Shown: positions 1 to 5,580 of the stretch, one piece after another | Layout of the letters: every line of letters begins with the position of its first letter | Position numbering within the stretch: the stretch's first letter is position 1 | Assembly (NCBI GenBank): GCA_937915485.1 | Contig: CALGII010000309.1 | Coordinates: 1-7,556, forward strand | From: an uncultured Ignavibacteriota bacterium | Lineage (GTDB): Bacteria > Bacteroidota > Ignavibacteria > Tepidaquicellales > Tepidaquicellaceae | Direction of reading: 5' to 3' | Length of the DNA: 7,556 bases | Notes under the pieces: generated by a model | What the model was told of the DNA's origin: nothing | The model's database searches: none | What the model saw: the letters and a program-made list of their open reading frames with translations, nothing else | Translations under genes and position numbers: made by a program

Positions 1-2
1 AA

Positions 3-92
3 CCCGAAGAGCGCCAGTACTACGCCTTCTACTTCGCAAATGATTATGAGGTCGGTCAGCAATCCGACATCGTAACAGTCGTGGTGCCGTAG
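3..92 (+). CDS. C-terminal end of a probable secreted protein with a fibronectin III-like tail (partial)
   Basis: Reading frame 3 is open from the window edge and stops with TAG at 90-92, giving the last 29 residues of a gene that starts outside the window. The tail reads YYAFYFANDY, then EVGQQSDIVTVVVP. The alternation Y-x-F-x-x-A-N, then G-x-x-S, then V-x-V-x-V resembles the last two beta strands of a fibronectin type III domain (usual form Y-x-V-x-A-x-N-x-x-G-x-x-S-x-x-V-x-V). Such domains are common at the end of secreted or cell-surface proteins in Bacteroidota and relatives. The GC-rich codon use differs from the AT-rich leftward genes that follow. The other two forward frames stop within the first 75 bases and give less protein-like sequence. 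The function of the whole protein cannot be told from this fragment; the domain assignment is inference. Confidence 0.5.
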   Translation, partial: PEERQYYAFYFANDYEVGQQSDIVTVVVP

Positions 93-240
93 TTCAATGT
101 CGTCCCGTGTTCATCACGGTGGCAATTAGGAGTATAAAGCGCTGATGCGTTCGTCGTTTACCCCGATTCACTCGGGGCATCCGCCGCGCCGAAGGGTCGC
201 CGTGGCGATGCGGACAAAACCGAATAGGATAATTAGGAAT
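93..240. other. Spacer between the partial gene and the terminator
   Basis: No convincing gene is seen here. The stretch holds the GC-rich hairpins at 161-208 and two near copies of AATTAGGAGTA / AATTAGGAATA (124-134 and 230-240) that bracket them. It separates the rightward partial gene from the convergent leftward gene cluster. Confidence 0.5.
161..208. repeat. GC-rich palindromic repeat, CCCCGA hairpin family, left copy
   Basis: Bases 161-177 form CCCCGA, a five-base loop, then TCGGGG. The following GGGGCATCCGCCGC continues into a second small hairpin, TCGCC/GGCGA, at 197-208. The core matches the two CCCCGAT/ATCGGGG hairpins at 5338-5357 and 5459-5478, including the trailing GGGGCATC shared with the copy at 5338. 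No T-run follows on either strand, so a simple terminator role is not supported. It looks like a dispersed intergenic palindrome, and it may protect or process the 3' end of the upstream transcript. Confidence 0.55.
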
Positions 241-273
241 AAAAAAAACAGGGAGAGGATTTTCCTCTCCCTG
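241..273 (-). terminator. Strong intrinsic terminator of the leftward six-gene cluster
   Basis: Bases 249-259 (CAGGGAGAGGA) and 263-273 (TCCTCTCCCTG) are perfect inverted repeats, giving an 11-bp stem with a 3-base loop. On the minus strand the stem is followed at once by eight T residues (the A-run at 241-248), the classic form of a Rho-independent terminator. It lies 45 bases past the stop codon of the last leftward gene (318). On the plus strand the stem is followed by AAATAAAAA, so it should not stop rightward transcription efficiently. Confidence 0.92.
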
Positions 274-317
274 AAATAAAAACGGTAGAAAAAATTGTAT
301 TTTGTCGATTACATACT

Positions 318-1034
318 TTATACTTTATTTTCTTCGAGTTCTTTTTTCCCCAACTCTGTTAAATTAAAATATCCAATTTCTTCATGCATATTATCAAATT
401 CATCTATATCAAAAGAATGGTCGATTTTTGAAACATCAAAACTCACTAAACCATAATCGAGAACTGCTTCATATTGTTCATCGCTAAAACCATTATTATA
501 CAAACTTTCGAAAAATCCATCACATACATAATCAACAATGTATTGACCATCTATAAATTCAAGTAACGAAACAAATTCTTTTTTGCTTTCGAAGATTTTC
601 AACTTAATTAAACCCTCTAGTTTATTTTCTCCCAAGTAACTAATTCTTGATATATCTAACATTTCTAGTAATTCACTAGCAATTATTAGTATCCTGAATG
701 ATTCAATTCTATTAAGTTTAATGTCTTTATGAGCTAAATTATTTCTATAATGAGAGAATACCCCATTGAAAAATAGTTTCAACTTACTTTGTTCGCCATA
801 TTTACATAACAACTTTAACCTGTTATCCTTCTTTGCTTTTTCATCGTCTATAAAATATTTATTTATAAATTGTACAGCTGTTAAATTATTATTCTCATAA
901 GGAATTTTTTCTTTTAATGCAACTTCAACTTGTAATAATGCCTCTCTTGCGGCTTGAGTATAGAAATTTTTATTAAAAAGATCGATTGTATCCTTTTTAA
1001 GTCTATCGTGTATAAATTCGCTTTTTTCTTCCAT
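318..1034 (-). CDS. HEPN-domain protein, TIGR02391/Ymh-like, probable abortive-infection RNase
   Basis: The 238-residue protein starts with ATG and is the last gene of the leftward cluster, 8 bases after its neighbour. Residues about 12-125 are helical and contain LKLFFNGVFSHYRNNLAHKD. R97-N-N-L-A-H102 fits the R-x4-6-H catalytic motif of HEPN ribonucleases, and the surrounding pattern (LFxGxFxxxRNNxAH, then a helix like ASELLEMLD) resembles the TIGR02391 'Ymh' family found in phage, plasmid and defence islands. Residues about 130-238 are acidic and end in YFNLTELGKKELEE, which resembles the last helix of a winged-helix domain. HEPN proteins of this kind usually cut RNA when triggered. Neither its target nor its trigger can be read here. 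The AT-rich coding sequence and defence neighbours suggest horizontal origin. The HEPN call is firm on the motif; the function is inferred. Confidence 0.7.
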   Translation of the reverse strand: MEEKSEFIHDRLKKDTIDLFNKNFYTQAAREALLQVEVALKEKIPYENNNLTAVQFINKYFIDDEKAKKDNRLKLLCKYGEQSKLKLFFNGVFSHYRNNLAHKDIKLNRIESFRILIIASELLEMLDISRISYLGENKLEGLIKLKIFESKKEFVSLLEFIDGQYIVDYVCDGFFESLYNNGFSDEQYEAVLDYGLVSFDVSKIDHSFDIDEFDNMHEEIGYFNLTELGKKELEENKV

Positions 1035-1042
1035 AATATGAA

Positions 1043-1687
1043 TTATTTATCTGGGAAATTCCAATATAACCAAGCGATATAATCATCTATTAATACTTTT
1101 GATATATTTAATATCTCTTGCACTTGCTCCATGGAAATGTCCTCGCCATGTATTGCTTTAGTAGCAACATTTAGAACAATCAGTAATAGTTCATACTGTC
1201 TGTATGTGATTTTCGAATCACTTAATAATCGTTTTAAAATAATTGTGTTTGAGTCCCTATTACTAAAACTAACATTAAAACCCTTTGCGAGATTTTTTAT
1301 CATTAATTCGAAATCAATTCTTAAACCAGCGATCGCTAATCTTGTATCATTTAGTGCGATATTCTCATAATATCTAATATCTAAACCGCTGGGAGATGGT
1401 GTTAAGCCTAAATCAAGCATCCTTTTGTTTGCTTCAGAATCGCTTATATTTCTCTTTTCAACAATAAGAGACTTAACTTTCTCATCTCTGTTGTTCTCAA
1501 CTAAATCCGCTAATTTTCTTCCTTCCATAAGCTCAGTTTCAATCGAAATGCCACCAGGAAGTTCAACTTTAGTAATTCTTTCAAATAATCCTATAATCTG
1601 TCTTCTAAATAGAATTGATATAATAAAAATAGTTATAGGCCAAATTAGTACCTGAATATATTCGAGGATGTGTTTTGATAATTCCAT
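1043..1687 (-). CDS. Membrane-anchored protein with a degenerate HEPN-like C-terminal domain
   Basis: The protein has 214 residues. Residues about 9-28 form one strong membrane helix, followed by RRQ, which by the positive-inside rule places the rest in the cytoplasm. There is no signal cleavage site. A linker (about 40-105, with a charged helix at 55-95) leads to a helical C-terminal domain at about 110-205. This ends in a helix containing N173-VATKAI-H180-G and resembles the R-x4-6-H helix of HEPN proteins, but with Asn where the catalytic Arg is usual, so it may be inactive or a partner subunit. It lies 39 bases after the restriction-fold/HEPN gene and 8 bases before the Ymh-like gene, clearly in one operon. 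A membrane-bound sensor or effector partner of its neighbours is plausible. I do not recognise a named family, so the function is unknown. Confidence 0.6.
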   Translation of the reverse strand: MELSKHILEYIQVLIWPITIFIISILFRRQIIGLFERITKVELPGGISIETELMEGRKLADLVENNRDEKVKSLIVEKRNISDSEANKRMLDLGLTPSPSGLDIRYYENIALNDTRLAIAGLRIDFELMIKNLAKGFNVSFSNRDSNTIILKRLLSDSKITYRQYELLLIVLNVATKAIHGEDISMEQVQEILNISKVLIDDYIAWLYWNFPDK

Positions 1688-1726
1688 ACATTTATTAACT
1701 CACTTTTAAATAATTATATTTCTTGG

Positions 1727-2560
1727 TTAAAACCTATAATTTTTATTTGCAAAAGCTGCAGGCAATTCTTCTAATATTCTTAATGCTAATTTAAAATTAT
1801 CTTTAGTATTCTTTTCGATTTTAATAGCCTCCATTTTTGTTTTAGCCTCATGACTAACATTATTACGATCATCGACAAAACCTCTGCATCTACCTAGTAC
1901 AGCGTTACTAATAATTCTTTGTCTCATTAGGTCATCTATTAAATTGCCTAGTGAATAAGAACGATCTCCCTTAGAATATCCTCCAGTTGTTAAAAGGTTA
2001 TTTATTATAGCCTGATCCCCTAATTTTCTGATTTTACTTTCTATTAGTTGATACATCCTTTGTAACCCCATTTGAGGATTCCCATTCATATATGTTGCAT
2101 AACATTCACGTAGTGTCGGGCAAATCTGTTTTTTAAAAATTGAATAATCAATTTCATTTATTACTAATGGAATTGATACTGGATCTTTTTCAATTTCTGT
2201 AATGAAATTGTTATTATCATCAACAGAAATTATTCCAATTCCATAGTTTTTCGCACTCTTTAGATCTTTTTGATAAGAATCTTTTGGTTGATTTGCATTT
2301 TTGGGATAAGCGACATATATTTTGACTGGAAGCTCCTTTAAAGTGATTTGGCCAAACGCAATTTCAATAGTGGGTCTAAAGGGTCCTATATCAGAGATTT
2401 CTAATGCGATATAATGAGTTTTGGATTCCCACAATAAGTCTGGATTCCATGAGATTGCTGTTGGAAATGTATTAATCGTATCTTTTTCTTTCAAATCATA
2501 TCTCTCTTCCAAGGCAATTTTTGCAGATTCAATTATTGTTGTTGGTTTTTTCTTAGCCAC
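1727..2560 (-). CDS. Two-domain protein: restriction-endonuclease-like N-terminus plus HEPN C-terminus
   Basis: The 277-residue protein starts with GTG (2558-2560). The start is fixed by a strong Shine-Dalgarno AGGAGG seven bases upstream, inside the end of the ParB-like gene. The N-terminal part (about 1-130) looks like a PD-(D/E)xK fold: NPD41, then YIALE54-I-S56, a helix with IEIAFGQ, then strand KIYVAYP and strand GIGIISVDD. The usual catalytic Lys is Ser56, so cleavage activity is doubtful; it may bind DNA or recognise a target. The C-terminal part (about 140-270) is helical and carries R232-N-N-V-S-H237, matching the HEPN ribonuclease R-x4-H motif. The gene is 2 bases from the ParB-like gene and 39 bases from the membrane protein. 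The fused layout suggests a sensor-effector defence protein. The domain calls are from pattern reading, not a search. Confidence 0.65.
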   Translation of the reverse strand: MAKKKPTTIIESAKIALEERYDLKEKDTINTFPTAISWNPDLLWESKTHYIALEISDIGPFRPTIEIAFGQITLKELPVKIYVAYPKNANQPKDSYQKDLKSAKNYGIGIISVDDNNNFITEIEKDPVSIPLVINEIDYSIFKKQICPTLRECYATYMNGNPQMGLQRMYQLIESKIRKLGDQAIINNLLTTGGYSKGDRSYSLGNLIDDLMRQRIISNAVLGRCRGFVDDRNNVSHEAKTKMEAIKIEKNTKDNFKLALRILEELPAAFANKNYRF

Positions 2561-2562
2561 AA

Positions 2563-3510
2563 TTAATCCTCCTCAATAAGTAATTTATCAATGATAGATT
2601 TAATTTTGACTAATGCATCTTTTATTTCGGAATCATCAATTTCCTCTTCCGTAAGATTTTCTAAATAATAAGCGAAATTATCTACATTCAACAGAAATTT
2701 TCTTTCGTTGTATTTATTAGCAACTGTGTTCTCGTAAATTTCTTGGATTCCAATATTAATATTAAATAATGCTGTCTCAATTGCCTTTTCAGCGATATTT
2801 CTATCGATACCTGTATTACCAGGTGCTGTTGCAATTTTAGATAATTTACGAAAATCTGTTATTGCTGGAATTACTGATGTTTTGTATTTCTCTATCAAAA
2901 TATCTCGAGCATCATCTAACCTTGTTTCAAAGGAAGGATATCGTCTTTTAATTGTTTTAAGAGATCTTTCCATTTCCAAAAAGAAATCCTCCGAAAATGT
3001 TTGCTTTGATTTTGGTTTTTTTAATTCTTCTAAAATCAAATCCTTGAATCTTTCCGGTAAATCAATAATCATATTGCATCTCCTTATTGTACCACGGGTC
3101 AATCCTGTTTCTTGACTTAATTCGGATTCTGTTGGGTCAAAGCCATTCCTTTTCCTAAATAATTTTTTAATACGAGGTATTTTCATTGCGATAGTAAAAA
3201 TATCCCACTGTTCTCTTAAAGCATGAATATTGAACATTAACAATAAATTATCTAGTTCTGAAGGTTTATCTTGCACAATGGCAGGAATTGTTTTATGATT
3301 AAGTTTCTTGCAAGTAAGAAATCTTCTCTGCCCATCAATTATAAAATACTTATCACCTTCTTGATAAACGGAAATAGGAACTTGAACCCCGATTTTATTT
3401 ATAGATACTAATAAACTATCAAGTTCTTCTTGCCTAAATACAATTCTAGGATTTTCGGGGTTTGGTTCGATACATTCGATTGCAATGTGTTTTAGCTTTT
3501 TTTGTTCCAT
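2563..3510 (-). CDS. ParB-like N-terminal (CTP-switch) domain DNA-binding protein
   Basis: The protein has 315 residues. Residues 8-80 form a typical ParB/Spo0J N-terminal domain: IEPNPENPR (14-22), GVQVPISV (41-48, CTP motif 1 position), DGQRR (59-63, the GERR-like phosphate-binding motif) and KTIPAIV. N94-IHALR99-EQW fits the third CTP motif (N-x-x-x-R) of ParB CTPases. A helix-turn-helix follows at about 127-148 (ESELSQETGLTRGTIRRCN). The remaining 160 residues are helical and charged, unlike the dimer domain of chromosomal ParB, and there is no ParA nearby, so plasmid or chromosome partition is unlikely. It lies between a restriction endonuclease and HEPN genes, 25 bases after the former and 2 before the latter. 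A role as a DNA-loading clamp, sensor or regulator for the cluster is inferred. The ParB-domain call is solid. Confidence 0.85.
   Translation of the reverse strand: MEQKKLKHIAIECIEPNPENPRIVFRQEELDSLLVSINKIGVQVPISVYQEGDKYFIIDGQRRFLTCKKLNHKTIPAIVQDKPSELDNLLLMFNIHALREQWDIFTIAMKIPRIKKLFRKRNGFDPTESELSQETGLTRGTIRRCNMIIDLPERFKDLILEELKKPKSKQTFSEDFFLEMERSLKTIKRRYPSFETRLDDARDILIEKYKTSVIPAITDFRKLSKIATAPGNTGIDRNIAEKAIETALFNINIGIQEIYENTVANKYNERKFLLNVDNFAYYLENLTEEEIDDSEIKDALVKIKSIIDKLLIEED
2566..2580 (-). promoter_or_regulatory. Strong Shine-Dalgarno setting the GTG start at 2560
   Basis: On the minus strand the sequence GAGGAGG is followed by ATTAATT and then GTG. The AGGAGG core is a full anti-16S match at ideal spacing. 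This stands out because the other genes of the window lack a recognisable Shine-Dalgarno. It lies in the last codons of the ParB-like gene, so the two genes are probably translationally coupled. Confidence 0.8.
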
Positions 3511-3535
3511 AATACTTTTATTGAAATTTATTTAT

Positions 3536-4153
3536 TCAATCATTTACTATATTAAAAATTTCATTTAATAAACCTTTCCTTGCATAAAACGCTCTTGAAG
3601 TTGAGCCGTGTCCCGGTCCCTTTGTCCTTGCTTGAATCCATTTGCCGTCTTTGCCTGTTAAAGCCGAAAACCCTTTAGTATTAAGTTTGTTTCTTATGAA
3701 TTCGTAATCCGTTTCGATTTCTTTTATCAAATTATCGTCTTCGAGAAAATCGAAAGAGGTTACTTCGAGTAATTCGGATTTTACGTTATGCTTACCATTC
3801 CAACTGACAGCACAAAACACCATTGCTTTAAGTTTTTCCCAGCAATGGCTTTTAAAAAATGACGTAACTTTGAGTACATCGGGATTAATCATCGTAATCG
3901 CCATCGTTTCTTTCGGTTTGTAGATTCCGTTTTTTACAATGTACGCGGTTGATTTCAATTCAAATCCGAGACCGTTCGGGGCTTGCTTATTATTTGTGGA
4001 GAGACCTGCTAACCGTTCTAATGTTAATCCTTTCCATCCTTTATTTTGTTTCCCGTCTTTAAATGTCGTAATTCCATATTTGTGAGCGAGCACCGATAAA
4101 TCTTTTCCGATATATTTCCTTAAGTTCTCAATGGCTTTGATTTTTGTAATCAT
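3536..4153 (-). CDS. Type II restriction endonuclease, Sau3AI/MutH family
   Basis: The 205-residue protein resembles MutH and the N-terminal catalytic half of Sau3AI along its length: GWKGLTLE46 (as GWxGxxLE in MutH), GLGFE65-L-K67 (as GVELK), then NGIYKPKETMAITMINP, and near the C-terminus DYEFI and ARTKGPGHGSTSRAFYARKG, matching the Sau3AI stretch around CTKG and KQRAF. MutH and Sau3AI cut at GATC, so a GATC-like target is likely but unproven. At the position of catalytic Asp70 of MutH (14 residues after the conserved Glu) there is Asn60, and the gap to E-x-K is two residues shorter, so activity needs checking. Its ATG overlaps the methyltransferase stop as ATGA, so the two are translationally coupled. 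At about 205 residues it is MutH-sized, not the double-length Sau3AI form. It probably cleaves unmethylated foreign DNA in the cytoplasm. Confidence 0.8.
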   Translation of the reverse strand: MITKIKAIENLRKYIGKDLSVLAHKYGITTFKDGKQNKGWKGLTLERLAGLSTNNKQAPNGLGFELKSTAYIVKNGIYKPKETMAITMINPDVLKVTSFFKSHCWEKLKAMVFCAVSWNGKHNVKSELLEVTSFDFLEDDNLIKEIETDYEFIRNKLNTKGFSALTGKDGKWIQARTKGPGHGSTSRAFYARKGLLNEIFNIVND

Positions 4154-5073
4154 TTTAAAAGAGTTAGTTGAGAGTTACTGAATTTTATCACGTCATTATA
4201 ACGGGATATGGATGTAGAATTATACTTGCTTTCAAATTCAATCCCTATGAATTTTCTTTCGCCAATCATAGCGGCGGCAACACCTGTCGTACCGCTTCCG
4301 CAGAAGGGATCGAGAATAATTGCATTTTTATCTGTTGAGGCAATGATTATTCTTTTTAATAAATCTACAGGCTTTTGAGTTGGATGTTTGCCGTATTTCT
4401 TTTCCTCCGATTTAGGCGGGTGAATTGCCCAGACGGAGCGCATTTGCAAACCCGGTTTTTTAATGAAATCAGAAGGAAAATTTCCTTCCTTCATAGATTT
4501 GTAATTAAAATAATGTTTCGCTTTCTTGTCCTTCCTTGCCCAGATTAAAGTCTCGTGACTTGCTGTGAAAAATCTGCAACTCAAATTCGGAGAGGCATTC
4601 GGCTTGAACCAGGAAATGTCATTTAATATGTGGTAGTCTTCTTTTTGTAATATGTAACCGCATTGATAAATACTGTGATACGTTCCGCTGATCCAAATTG
4701 TGCCTTCGGGTTTTAATATTCTTCTGCATTCGGAAATCCATGCTTCGTGAAATTTAAAGTCCTCTTCAAAGCCGTTACTCTTGTCCCATTTGCCCTTGTT
4801 AACAGAAACCATTCTGCCCGCGTGACAGGTGAATCCGTTATTAGACAACATATAAGGCGGATCGGCAAAAATCATATCAACATAATTGTCGGGAAATCTG
4901 GACATTACAACAAGGCAGTCCGCGTTATACAGACAAAAATCATTAGTCCTAAATACCGGCTCCAGTTTTGTTTTTTCAATGGATTCGCCTTTTGATATAT
5001 AATTTGACAACGATTCGAGAATGTTATCTTCCTTTAACGGGGTATTCTTATATATAATGTTTTTGTTTTTCAT
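4150..5073 (-). CDS. Adenine-specific DNA methyltransferase, beta class, DpnA-like
   Basis: The protein has 307 residues. Motif IV, DPPY (71-74), comes before the AdoMet-binding motif I, DPFCGSGTTG (255-264), the order of beta-class N6-adenine methyltransferases. From residue 41 on it follows M.DpnA closely: MIFADPPYMLSNNG, VSVNKGKWDK, GTIWISGTYHSIY, ASPNLSCRFFTASHETLIWARK, GKHPTQKPVDLL. M.DpnA methylates GATC, including on single-stranded DNA. A similar target is inferred here, which fits the Sau3AI/MutH-type nuclease coded next, whose ATG overlaps this stop (ATGA). The first 40 or so residues are an extension rich in Lys and Asn with no motif that I can recognise. No Shine-Dalgarno precedes the ATG at 5071-5073, and the leader reads AATTTCAATAAATG. 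It should protect host DNA from the partner nuclease. It is the first gene of the leftward cluster. Confidence 0.9.
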   Translation of the reverse strand: MKNKNIIYKNTPLKEDNILESLSNYISKGESIEKTKLEPVFRTNDFCLYNADCLVVMSRFPDNYVDMIFADPPYMLSNNGFTCHAGRMVSVNKGKWDKSNGFEEDFKFHEAWISECRRILKPEGTIWISGTYHSIYQCGYILQKEDYHILNDISWFKPNASPNLSCRFFTASHETLIWARKDKKAKHYFNYKSMKEGNFPSDFIKKPGLQMRSVWAIHPPKSEEKKYGKHPTQKPVDLLKRIIIASTDKNAIILDPFCGSGTTGVAAAMIGERKFIGIEFESKYNSTSISRYNDVIKFSNSQLTLLK

Positions 5074-5230
5074 TTATTGAAATTATCGTGAAAGAATAAA
5101 ATCATAGGAATATTCAGCGGTTTATTTTATCCCTCACCGTAAAATAGTAAAAATATTTTATTTAATTTATGGAAAAACCGTGTTAAGGAATTATCAATCT
5201 GTGATAATTTTAGTGTTTCTGCTTTCAATT

Positions 5231-5264
5231 ATTCGATGATTTATGATTTAATGATTCGATGATT
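5231..5264. repeat. Short direct repeat ATTCGATGATT, two exact copies
   Basis: ATTCGATGATT occurs at 5231-5241 and 5254-5264, with the related ATGATTTAATGATTC between them. The result is an AT-rich array of GATGATT-like words upstream of the restriction cluster. It may be a regulator-binding array or simple-sequence drift; nothing decides between these. Confidence 0.4.
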
Positions 5265-5284
5265 CAGTGATTTTATTATCGCTT

Positions 5285-5315
5285 TCGGAAATTATATAAT
5301 TTAGTTTCCGTGAAC
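5285..5315. repeat. 31-base imperfect repeat, copy 1
   Basis: By hand alignment this matches bases 5543-5573 at 25 of 31 positions, beginning TCGGAAATT and ending TTCCGYGAAC. It contains a GGAAA...TTTCC inverted pair and could form a weak hairpin. The two copies bracket the GC-rich hairpin block at 5328-5495. Confidence 0.45.
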
Positions 5316-5327
5316 CATAAAGGACGC

Positions 5328-5358
5328 ACCCACCCCCGCCCCGATATTCATCGGGGCA
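5328..5358. repeat. CCCCGAT palindromic repeat, copy A
   Basis: GCCCCGAT (5338-5345) and ATCGGGGC (5350-5357) form a perfect 8-bp stem with a 4-base loop. They are preceded by ACCCACCCCC. The 31 bases match 5449-5479 with a single difference. About 10 bases further on, both copies share AATTGAAAGT, so a longer unit has been duplicated roughly 120 bases apart. No T-run follows, so it is not a standard terminator. Confidence 0.7.
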
Positions 5359-5377
5359 TCATTTTAATTGAAAGTGT

Positions 5378-5425
5378 AAAATGCAAAGTGCAAAGTTGCA
5401 GTGTAAAATTTAAAGTTGCTTTAGG
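5378..5425. repeat. Dispersed AT-rich repeat (TGCAAAGTTGCAGTG type), copy left of the MFS gene
   Basis: TGCAAAGTTGCAGTG at 5389-5403 recurs exactly at 6959-6973. The flanks also match (TAAAATTTAAAGTTGCTTTA against AAAAATTAAAAGTTGTTTTA). A more degraded copy lies at 5519-5534. Similar 'AAAATGCAAAGT' words are, from general knowledge, frequent intergenic repeats in Ignavibacteria and Bacteroidota genomes. Confidence 0.6.
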
Positions 5426-5448
5426 GAGGAGCAAGAGCGACAATTCTT

Positions 5449-5495
5449 ACCCACCCCCGCCCCGATATTCATCGAGGCACCCCCGCCAGCGGGGG
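5449..5495. repeat. CCCCGAT palindromic repeat, copy B, with adjoining CCCCCGC hairpin
   Basis: Copy B of the palindrome has GCCCCGAT (5459-5466) and ATCGAGGC (5471-5478), with one mismatch in the stem compared with copy A. It is followed directly by CCCCCGC (5480-5486), CA, GCGGGGG (5489-5495), a very stable 7-bp hairpin. Together these could slow or stop transcription running leftward out of the MFS gene, but there is no T-run. Confidence 0.6.
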
Positions 5496-5542
5496 ACAAT
5501 TCGAATTGAAAGTATTAAGTGCAAAGTTCAGTGTTGCCGATA

Positions 5543-5573
5543 TCGGAAATTTTATGATACAGATTCCGCGAAC
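5543..5573. repeat. 31-base imperfect repeat, copy 2
   Basis: This is the partner of 5285-5315 (25 of 31 identical). It ends 8 bases from the MFS stop codon and includes part of a small stem, TTCCG (5564-5568) with CGGAA (5573-5577), whose loop reads TTCG on the minus strand. It may form part of the 3' end of the MFS transcript. Confidence 0.4.
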
Positions 5574-5580
5574 GGAAAAT

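Larger units (their letters stand above)
5074..5337. other. AT-rich leader of the restriction cluster
   Basis: No gene is supported here. The stretch must contain the promoter of the leftward cluster, but I find no convincing Bacteroidota-type (TAnnTTTG) or sigma70-type pair facing left at a sensible distance. The features seen are a weak AT-rich inverted repeat (TAAAATA at 5140-5146 with TATTTTA at 5154-5160), the direct repeat at 5231-5264 and one copy of a 31-base repeat at 5285-5315. Confidence 0.5.

Noticed and set aside
161..208. GC-rich hairpins as a terminator for the partial gene at the left edge
   Set aside because: No T-run follows on the plus strand, and the same palindrome occurs elsewhere as a repeat.
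2563..3510. Plasmid or chromosome partition ParB
   Set aside because: There is no ParA, no replication gene and no ParB-type C-terminal dimer domain, while the neighbours are restriction and HEPN genes.
5221..5573. CRISPR array
   Set aside because: The repeats are degenerate, of unequal spacing and only two copies each; there are no regular spacers and no cas genes.
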